A DNA stretch of 5,054 nt from Planctomycetota bacterium. Its GTDB lineage: Bacteria; Planctomycetota; SZUA-567. Positions 1 through 5,054 of the stretch are shown here, in pieces. The number at the start of each line of letters is the position of its first letter. The stretch's first letter is position 1. A model generated the notes under the pieces. The model saw only the letters and a list, made by a program, of their open reading frames with translations. It was not told the origin of the DNA and ran no database searches. The stretch is taken from contig JAJBTL010000014.1 in assembly GCA_020860865.1 (NCBI GenBank), positions 1 through 5,054 of the forward strand, written 5' to 3'. The position numbers and the translations under genes are program-made.

Positions 1-1098
1 GTTCAGGACGAAACGACCGCGAGATCAACAACGCCGTCCCCGCCCCCGGAGAACCGTCACCGGGACGGCGAATGCGTCCCGAACGTCCCGGACGTCGCCC
101 CGGACCTCGTTTCCCAGGAAGAAACCGACCGCCTGGCCGAGGACACGCCGTCGTCCCGCACCGTTCTTCCGGAACCGGCCCCGGCCTCGCCGGCCTGGCT
201 CCGCTGGCAATTCCTCATCACCGCCCTCGCCATCGGCGTCTTCGGCGTCCTCGTTTTCAGCCAGGCCGTCTCCGCCCTCGCCCTCGCCGCGACGCTCCCC
301 GAATGGGCCCGGTACCTCCTTCTTGTGCCGCTGGCCGGCTGCTGCCTCGTTGTCCTCGCTGTCTGCGTCAGCCTCGCCGTCGCCTGGTTCCGCCTCCGCG
401 CCATGCGCCAGGTCAACCTGTCCACCCTGGAAGAACTCCGGCGCCGGGCCGAGACCCGGGACGACGGCACCAAACACATGAAGGAAGCTCGCGACCGCCT
501 TGAAACCTACCTAAAACAATATCCACTGACAGATTCCGGCCTGCCGCGCCTCCGCTCGGCCGGCCTCGCGGACCACGAGGTCGAACGCGTCGCCAAGGCC
601 CGCGACCGCCTCGTCGGCCGGTCCACGGACAGCCGGTCGTGGATTGCCGATTTTCAAGACAATTTCCAATCGCCCATCGATGCCGCCGCCGCCGGCCGCA
701 TCAACGCCTGGTCATTGAAAGCGGCCGGCTGCGTTATCGCCTCGCCGTTGCCGCTCCTGGACGCCGTCCTCGTCCTCGGCATCTCCATGAAAATGCTCAA
801 GGACCTCGCCACTCTTTACAACATCCGGACCAACCGATCCGGCACCCTTGTCCTCCTGAACCGCGCCATCGTCGCCGCCTTTATCGCCGGCGTCGCCGAC
901 GACGCGGCGGAAGTGGCCGGCGGCATGGCGGCGGAAGAACTTGGCGGTTTCCTTAGCGAAAGCGCCATGGATTCCCTCGGCGCCCGGGTGGCCGGCGTTG
1001 TCGCCCCGAAACTCGGCGAAGGCGTCATCAACGCCTTCTTTGTCCGCCGCCTCGGCAAGGCCGCCGTCCGCCTCCTGCAGCCGGTGCGTCCGAAATAA
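1..1098 (+). CDS. YcjF-like DUF697 inner-membrane protein, 5'-truncated by window edge
   Basis: The reading frame is open from base 1 to the TAA at 1096-1098, giving 365 visible residues. E. coli YcjF has about 353, so only a short N-terminal piece is probably missing. There is no ATG before 403, and the GTG at 325 would cut into the second membrane helix, so neither is the real start. Residues 1-65 are Pro/Glu/Asp/Thr-rich and look disordered. Two hydrophobic segments follow at about 69-92 and 105-129, ended by a basic stretch (FRLRAMRQ), as in YcjF. Residues 140-220 are charged and helical. Residues 225-362 match the DUF697 domain: SPLPLLDAVLVLG, then MLKDLATLYNIR, where YcjF has INRIATLYGIE, and a C-terminal RRLGKAAVRLLQPVRP resembling YcjF's ARLGIKAMELCRPLP. 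The family has no firmly established biochemical role; E. coli ycjF lies beside the GTPase gene ycjX in the phage-shock region. Any ycjX partner here would lie upstream, outside the window. Family assignment is confident; function is unknown. Confidence 0.85.
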   Translation, partial: VQDETTARSTTPSPPPENRHRDGECVPNVPDVAPDLVSQEETDRLAEDTPSSRTVLPEPAPASPAWLRWQFLITALAIGVFGVLVFSQAVSALALAATLPEWARYLLLVPLAGCCLVVLAVCVSLAVAWFRLRAMRQVNLSTLEELRRRAETRDDGTKHMKEARDRLETYLKQYPLTDSGLPRLRSAGLADHEVERVAKARDRLVGRSTDSRSWIADFQDNFQSPIDAAAAGRINAWSLKAAGCVIASPLPLLDAVLVLGISMKMLKDLATLYNIRTNRSGTLVLLNRAIVAAFIAGVADDAAEVAGGMAAEELGGFLSESAMDSLGARVAGVVAPKLGEGVINAFFVRRLGKAAVRLLQPVRPK

Positions 1099-1109
1099 CG
1101 GCGCCGTTA
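1096..1109. repeat. 14-base perfect palindrome over the stop codon
   Basis: The bases taacggc and gccgtta form a perfect inverted repeat with no spacer, and the first three bases are the TAA stop of the YcjF-like gene. With no loop and no T-run after it, it is a poor intrinsic terminator. It could be a dimeric regulator site or a chance GC-rich palindrome. No function can be assigned. Confidence 0.35.
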
Positions 1110-1150
1110 CCTGAATATGTATATACAAGTCTTCCCATCCCGGTGAGGCG
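1110..1150 (+). promoter_or_regulatory. possible promoter in AT-rich patch before the M16C peptidase gene
   Basis: In otherwise GC-rich sequence, 1112-1128 is a short AT-rich island with a TATATA hexamer at 1120-1125 that could serve as a -10 element. No convincing -35 hexamer lies 16-18 bases upstream (the sequence there is close to aacggc). If real, transcription would start near 1132, leaving a leader of about 40 bases. The alternative is that the peptidase gene is read through from the YcjF-like gene across the 76-base gap. Confidence 0.2.
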
Positions 1151-1162
1151 ATTTCCCATACT

Positions 1163-1166
1163 GGAG
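1163..1166 (+). promoter_or_regulatory. Shine-Dalgarno sequence for the M16C peptidase gene
   Basis: GGAG sits 8 bases before the ATG at 1175, an ideal spacing, and supports this start. It agrees with the protein, whose family-typical N-terminal HGFRVVR segment begins about 15 residues in. A second purine run (ggtgagg, 1142-1148) is too far upstream to serve this start. Confidence 0.65.
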
Positions 1167-1174
1167 CCCAGTAC

Positions 1175-4120
1175 ATGACAATTCCCGAACTGCCCTTTTC
1201 CCCCGACGACGTCCTCCACGGTTTCCGCGTCGTCCGGATAACGCCCATCCATGCGATGAACATGACCGCCGCCGAGTTCCGGCACGACGCGTCCGGCGCC
1301 CGCCTGTTCCACCTCGCCGCCGACGATCCGGAAAATCTCTTCTCCGTCGCCTTCCGGACGCCGCCGCCGGACGACACCGGCCTGCCGCATATTCTCGAAC
1401 ATACCGTCCTCTGCGGATCGCGGCGCTATCCGGTCAAGGACCCGTTTGTCGAACTCCTGAAAACGAGCCTCGCCACCTTCCTGAACGCCTTTACGTACCC
1501 GGACCGCACCGTCTACCCCTGCTCCAGCATGAACCCGAAGGACTTCCACAACCTCATGCGGGTCTACGCCGACGCTGTCTTCTTCCCGAACATAACGGAA
1601 GACCACTTCCGCCAGGAAGGCCACCATCTCGAATTCACCCCGGACGGCAGCCTCATTACAAAAGGCGTCGTCTACAACGAAATGCGCGGCGTTTACTCCG
1701 ACCCGGACGGCATCCTAGACCGCCACGTCCAGCGCCTCCTGTTCGACTCGAACGCCTACGGCCGCGATTTCGGCGGCGATCCGAAAGCCATCCCGGAACT
1801 GACCTACAAGCAGTTCGTCGATTTCCACAAGGCCTATTACCACCCGTCGAACGCCTGGATGTTCACCTACGGCAATGTCGACATCAGGGAAACGCTCGCC
1901 ATCCTCGACGCCGAATACCTGAAGGAATTCACCGCCATCGACCTCGACTCGACGATTGGCCCGCTCGAAACCTGGCAGGAACCGCGTTCCGGCCAGTTCA
2001 CCTACCCCCTCGACCAGGGCGATTCGGAAACAGCCCGCACCGACATCGCCGTCGCCTTCACGGCGAACGATCGGCGGAACGTCCTGGAGACCCTCGCCAT
2101 GAAGGTGGCCGACGCCTACCTTCTGGACAACGCCGCGTCGCCGCTCCGGAAAGCGCTTATCGACTCAAAACTCGGCGAAGAACTCGGCTCGTCCGGATAC
2201 GCCGATTACCAGCGGGATACCTTCTTTATCGTCGCCCTGAAAGGGTCCGAACCGGACCGCGCCGCCGCTGTGGAAAAGCTTATTCTCGATACGGTGGCGG
2301 ACGAATGCCGGAACGGCTTTGACCAGGACAAGGTCGAAACCGCCCTGCACCGCCTCGAACTCGCTTCCCGGGAAATCCGTTCCCAATACCCACTCCGGCT
2401 CCTGGAACGGGTCTTCGGCGCCTGGCTCTACGACTCCGATCCGCTTGGCCAGGTTGACATCTCCGGGAACCTCGACGAACTCCGCGCCACCCTCGCGGCG
2501 AATCCCCGGTTCCTCGAAGAGACGACCAAGCGTTGGCTCCTCGACAACCCGCACCGCCTCCGCGTCACCCTGGTGCCGGACAAGCACTATGTCGAAAAGA
2601 ACGACAAGGAAACGGCTGACGCCATGCAGGCCGTCCTCTCCGGCCTCGACGCCACGGAACAGGAAAATGTCCGGGACATCGCCCGCCGCCTCGAGGAAAT
2701 GCAAAGCGCCGGCAATTCCGAAGCGGCTCTCGCCACCCTGCCCCGTCTCGCCATCAAGGACGTATCGCCCCGGCCGCTGCCGCTCCGTTATGATGCCACC
2801 GACATACGCGGCCGCGACTACCTCCGGGTGCCGATGTACGCCGGCGGCGTCGGTTACCTCGCCATGGGCATCCAGGTCTCCGGCCTTTCGGACGACGAAA
2901 TTCTCCTCCTCCCGCTCCTCGCCGAAGCACTCGGGAAGACCGGCGCCGCCGGCCACGACTATGCCGAAATAGCCATGCGGGAAGCCGCCGTCACCGGCGC
3001 CATCGATTTCGCCGCCGGCCTCGGCAGCCACGTCGACGGCCCCGACCACTGCATTCCCCGCCTCACCGTCTGGATGAAGGCGCTCGAATCGGATTGGGAC
3101 AAGGCCCTCGCCGTCCTTACGGACCGCCTCTTCCGGGCCGAATGGGGCGACCGGGACCGCCTCCGGGACATCATCCTCCAGTCCCGCATGTCCTGGCGGA
3201 ACCAACTCGTCCCGTCCGGGAACGCCTATGCCGCCCTTTATGCCGCCCTCACCCTGTCGCCGGCCATGTACATGTCGGAACGCCTGTCCGGCACGACCCA
3301 GGCCCGGTTCATCGACCGCCTGGCGGAAAACATCGACCGGGAACTGGACAGCCTGCCGGACCGCCTCGGGTCACTAATTGAACGCGTCATCGCCGGCGGC
3401 ACCATCGCCCTCTCGCACATCGGCTGCGACGAATGCGACGTCCTCACCCGGGGCTGGCTCGACACCGTCGCCGGCCGCTTCACCGGAAACGGCGCCCGCC
3501 AGCAATTGACGCCGCCGCCCGCCGTCCCGGCCCGCATCGGCCTCGCCGCCCCGGCCGACGTCGCCTTCGACGCCCGGGCCATGCCGGCGCCGGTCCAGTC
3601 CGACCCCGACGCCGCCGCCCTCGCCATGCTCGGCGTGCAACTCAGTTACGGCTTCCTCTGGAACGAAGTCCGGGTCAAGGGCGGCGCCTACGGCGTCAGG
3701 GCGTCCTACGACGGCCACGGCGGCCGCTTCACCTTCTCGAGCTTCCGCGACCCGAACGTCCTCCGCACCCTGGACGCCTTCGCCGCCGCCGCCCGCTATG
3801 TCCAGGACGGCATGGACCTGTCGCCGGAAGCGCTTGAACAAGCCATCATCGGCGCCATAAAGACGCTGGACACCCCGATGCGTCCGCCGAGCGCGGTGGT
3901 GGCCGCCTTGTCCCGCCACCTCGGCGGCGAGACGGACGAGTTCCGGAAAACCTTCCGTGAACGTCTTCTCAACCTCACCGCCGACCAGGTCAGGAATGCC
4001 GCCGCCCGCACCTTCGCTGGCATGGACAAGGCGCCGGTCTGCGTCCTCACGTCCCGGGAAAAGCTTCAGGAAGAAAATGCCAAGGGCGGGAACTTCGAAA
4101 TAGAAGCGCTGTTCTCCTGA
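1175..4120 (+). CDS. PreP/Cym1-type M16C zinc metallopeptidase
   Basis: Complete 981-residue protein, close to yeast Cym1 (989) and human PITRM1 (1037 with its transit peptide). The inverted zinc motif HILEH puts zinc ligands at H72 and H76 and the general base at E75. The third ligand is E169 in VVYNEMRG. Flanking family signatures are FRTPPPDDTGLP before the motif and KDPFVELLK and FLNAFTYPDRTVYP after it. The first M16 half spans roughly residues 15-450. The M16C-associated region (PF08367 type) starts near NPHRLRVTLVPD (residue 459), has a charged helical hairpin near 480-520, then the LPRLAIKDV segment. The final M16-like half holds the distal substrate-binding pair R833 and Y839 in RVKGGAYG, matching the Arg/Tyr pair of plant PreP. 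There is no signal peptide or membrane segment, so it is probably cytosolic. Organellar relatives degrade targeting peptides and other short unstructured peptides inside a closed chamber; a peptide-clearance role here is inference. The cysteine in human PCRDPF (Cys119, linked to redox control) is V87 here, so that switch should be absent. All catalytic residues are present, so it should be active. Confidence 0.95.
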   Translation: MTIPELPFSPDDVLHGFRVVRITPIHAMNMTAAEFRHDASGARLFHLAADDPENLFSVAFRTPPPDDTGLPHILEHTVLCGSRRYPVKDPFVELLKTSLATFLNAFTYPDRTVYPCSSMNPKDFHNLMRVYADAVFFPNITEDHFRQEGHHLEFTPDGSLITKGVVYNEMRGVYSDPDGILDRHVQRLLFDSNAYGRDFGGDPKAIPELTYKQFVDFHKAYYHPSNAWMFTYGNVDIRETLAILDAEYLKEFTAIDLDSTIGPLETWQEPRSGQFTYPLDQGDSETARTDIAVAFTANDRRNVLETLAMKVADAYLLDNAASPLRKALIDSKLGEELGSSGYADYQRDTFFIVALKGSEPDRAAAVEKLILDTVADECRNGFDQDKVETALHRLELASREIRSQYPLRLLERVFGAWLYDSDPLGQVDISGNLDELRATLAANPRFLEETTKRWLLDNPHRLRVTLVPDKHYVEKNDKETADAMQAVLSGLDATEQENVRDIARRLEEMQSAGNSEAALATLPRLAIKDVSPRPLPLRYDATDIRGRDYLRVPMYAGGVGYLAMGIQVSGLSDDEILLLPLLAEALGKTGAAGHDYAEIAMREAAVTGAIDFAAGLGSHVDGPDHCIPRLTVWMKALESDWDKALAVLTDRLFRAEWGDRDRLRDIILQSRMSWRNQLVPSGNAYAALYAALTLSPAMYMSERLSGTTQARFIDRLAENIDRELDSLPDRLGSLIERVIAGGTIALSHIGCDECDVLTRGWLDTVAGRFTGNGARQQLTPPPAVPARIGLAAPADVAFDARAMPAPVQSDPDAAALAMLGVQLSYGFLWNEVRVKGGAYGVRASYDGHGGRFTFSSFRDPNVLRTLDAFAAAARYVQDGMDLSPEALEQAIIGAIKTLDTPMRPPSAVVAALSRHLGGETDEFRKTFRERLLNLTADQVRNAAARTFAGMDKAPVCVLTSREKLQEENAKGGNFEIEALFS

Positions 4121-4138
4121 TTCTTCGTCACACGTTCC

Positions 4139-4157
4139 GGGGAAAGACTCTTTCCTC
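4139..4157. other. short hairpin just after the M16C peptidase stop codon
   Basis: Arms 4139-4146 (ggggaaag) and 4150-4157 (ctttcctc) pair over 8 bases with one G-T wobble and a 3-base loop. No T-run follows on either strand, so it is not a canonical terminator. It may protect the 3' end of the message or be incidental; it lies 18 bases past the TGA stop of the peptidase gene. Confidence 0.3.
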
Positions 4158-4180
4158 ACTACGACATATCAGCATAAAGA

Positions 4181-4213
4181 ACGGGTGGACGCATGAAAGC
4201 GCCCGCCCGTTTT
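4181..4213. terminator. bidirectional intrinsic terminator between convergent genes
   Basis: Arms 4181-4192 (acgggtggacgc) and 4199-4210 (gcgcccgcccgt) form a 12-base stem with a 6-base loop (atgaaa). On the + strand there is one G-U wobble and one A-C mismatch; on the - strand these swap, so the stem is about equally stable both ways. TTTT (4210-4213) follows on the + strand. On the - strand the stem is followed by ttctttatg, a broken T-run. It sits 60 bases past the peptidase stop and 39 bases past the ahcY stop, the position expected for a shared terminator of facing genes. Confidence 0.75.
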
Positions 4214-4224
4214 ACATGACTGAT

Positions 4225-4239
4225 TGGCAGTTGTTGCCA
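4225..4239. other. small inverted repeat just after the ahcY stop codon
   Basis: tggca and tgcca (4225-4229 and 4235-4239) pair around a 5-base loop, 10 bases past the ahcY stop on the - strand. The stem is only 5 bases and no T-run follows, so it is likely minor or incidental beside the stronger hairpin at 4181-4210. Confidence 0.15.
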
Positions 4240-4249
4240 CAGTACCCGA

Positions 4250-5054
4250 TTAGTACCGGTAATGCCCCGCCTTGTACGGCCCGTCGACAGTCACGCCAAT
4301 ATACGCCGCCTGTTCCGGCGACAGCTTTGTCAGCTTCGCACCGATGCGGTCGAGGTGAAGCCTTGCGACCATTTCGTCGAGATGCTTCGGCAGGACATAG
4401 ACCTTTTTCTCATACTTGCCCTGATTCGCGAACAGTTCCATCTGGGCCAGGACCTGGTTGGTGAACGAATTACTCATCACAAAGGACGGGTGGCCGGTGG
4501 CGCAACCGAGGTTGACGAGACGGCCTTCCGCCAGGAGAGTGATCCGTTTGTTGTCCGGGAAAATAATCTGGTCGACCTGCGGCTTGACGTTTTCCCATTT
4601 GTACTGCTTCAGGGACGCGACGTCGATTTCGTTGTCGAAGTGGCCGATATTGCAGACAATCGCCTGGTCCCGCATCGCCTTCATGTGATCGTGGGTGATG
4701 ACATTCTTGTTGCCGGTGCAGGTGACGAAGATGTCCGCCATGCCGACGACCTCGTCCATCCGGACGACCCGGTAGCCTTCCATCGCCGCCTGGAGGGCGC
4801 AGATCGGGTCGATTTCCGTGACCCACACCGTCGCCCCCATGCCCCGAAGGCTCTGGGCGCAGCCCTTGCCGACGTCGCCGTAGCCGAGGACAATGGCGAC
4901 CTTGCCGGCGATCATGACGTCGGTGGCGCGTTTGATGCCGTCCAGGAGGCTTTCCCGGCAGCCGTAAAGGTTGTCGAATTTCGACTTCGTCACCGAGTCG
5001 TTGACATTGATGGCCGGGAACGGCAGCCGTCCCGACTCTTCCATGGCGTAGAGC
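4250..5054 (-). CDS. ahcY: adenosylhomocysteinase (S-adenosyl-L-homocysteine hydrolase), N-terminus cut off by window edge
   Basis: NAD-dependent cytosolic enzyme that reversibly splits S-adenosylhomocysteine into adenosine and homocysteine, removing the product inhibitor of methyltransferases in the activated-methyl cycle. About 267 C-terminal residues are visible, of roughly 430-480 in the family. The frame stays open through the right edge (residues L-Y-A precede the Met at 5044), so that Met is internal and the true start is outside. Numbering from it, the active-site block VTKSKFDNLYGC supplies K20, D24, N25 and C29, equivalent to human K186, D190, N191 and C195. The NAD-binding loop GYGDVGKG is at 54-61, E77 in TEIDP is the usual ribose-binding acid, and H135 lies in NIGHFD. 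Further signatures are LLAEGRLVNLGCATGHPSF and SNSFTNQV. The C-terminal YKAGHYRY carries the Lys and Tyr that reach into the partner subunit's NAD site in the tetramer. No frameshift or missing key residue is seen. The bacterial-type insertion and any SAH riboswitch would lie outside the window. It converges with the M16C peptidase gene across a 129-base gap. Confidence 0.97.
   Translation of the reverse strand, partial: LYAMEESGRLPFPAINVNDSVTKSKFDNLYGCRESLLDGIKRATDVMIAGKVAIVLGYGDVGKGCAQSLRGMGATVWVTEIDPICALQAAMEGYRVVRMDEVVGMADIFVTCTGNKNVITHDHMKAMRDQAIVCNIGHFDNEIDVASLKQYKWENVKPQVDQIIFPDNKRITLLAEGRLVNLGCATGHPSFVMSNSFTNQVLAQMELFANQGKYEKKVYVLPKHLDEMVARLHLDRIGAKLTKLSPEQAAYIGVTVDGPYKAGHYRY

Noticed and set aside
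325..327. GTG as the start of the YcjF-like protein
   Set aside because: The frame is open to base 1. Starting here would remove the first membrane helix and cut into the second, both of which match YcjF topology.
72..503. Open frame in a second plus-strand frame within the YcjF-like gene
   Set aside because: The product is Pro/Arg/His-rich, typical of an off-frame reading of GC-rich DNA, while frame 1 gives a clear membrane protein.
1117..1146. Nine-codon ORF in the gap before the peptidase gene, a possible leader peptide
   Set aside because: It has no Shine-Dalgarno sequence, no regulatory codon run, and no attenuator-like hairpins between it and the peptidase start.
712..1627. Two overlapping antisense open frames across the gap between the first two genes
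   Set aside because: Both overlap the DUF697 domain or the zinc-motif region of the peptidase. Their translations are compositionally biased, and the gap offers no support for a minus-strand gene.
2165..3205. Long antisense open frame (346 codons) inside the M16C peptidase gene
   Set aside because: It lies wholly opposite a well-supported gene. Its Gly/Glu/Val/Ala-rich product is the expected complement of GC-rich codons and matches no family I recognise.
3374..4159. Antisense open frame of 261 codons over the 3' end of the peptidase gene
   Set aside because: It is a low-complexity Gly/Glu/Val/Asp-rich product from the reverse of the peptidase coding strand, with no motif and no convincing ribosome binding site.
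4241..4261. Direct repeat agtacc and palindrome taccggta at the ahcY 3' end
   Set aside because: Most of these bases encode the conserved C-terminal Tyr-Arg-Tyr and the stop codon, which explains the repeats without a separate function.
4216..4464. Plus-strand open frame of 82 codons over the ahcY 3' end
   Set aside because: It overlaps the highly conserved C-terminus of ahcY on the other strand, begins just after the terminator, and has no family features.

Overview
The window is a GC-rich stretch of bacterial chromosome (by eye above 60% G+C, third codon positions mostly C or G). Genes are tightly packed, with no sign of mobile DNA, phage, CRISPR or RNA genes. The proteins visible are a YcjF-like DUF697 membrane protein, a PreP-type M16C metalloprotease and S-adenosylhomocysteine hydrolase. 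Together they suggest a free-living or host-associated Gram-negative bacterium. The phylum cannot be fixed from this window; a Desulfovibrio-like deltaproteobacterium or another GC-rich lineage carrying a bacterial PreP homologue would fit, but this is a weak inference.

Layout. Positions 1-1098 (+) hold the 3' part, nearly the whole, of a YcjF-like inner-membrane protein that runs in from the left edge. A 76-base gap (1099-1174) follows. It contains a 14-base perfect palindrome over the stop codon, an AT-rich patch that could be a promoter, and a good Shine-Dalgarno sequence. Positions 1175-4120 (+) hold a complete 981-residue M16C zinc peptidase of the PreP/Cym1 type, with all expected catalytic residues. 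The 129-base gap 4121-4249 separates two convergent genes and holds a strong hairpin that reads as a terminator from both sides. Positions 4250-5054 (-) hold the C-terminal ~60% of ahcY, which runs off the right edge.

The three genes do not form an obvious pathway. The first two are co-directional and could share a transcript, but the gap and possible promoter leave this open. ahcY belongs to the activated-methyl cycle and is a separate, converging unit. I see no undescribed system here; this looks like an ordinary core-genome segment, and the findings below are modest.
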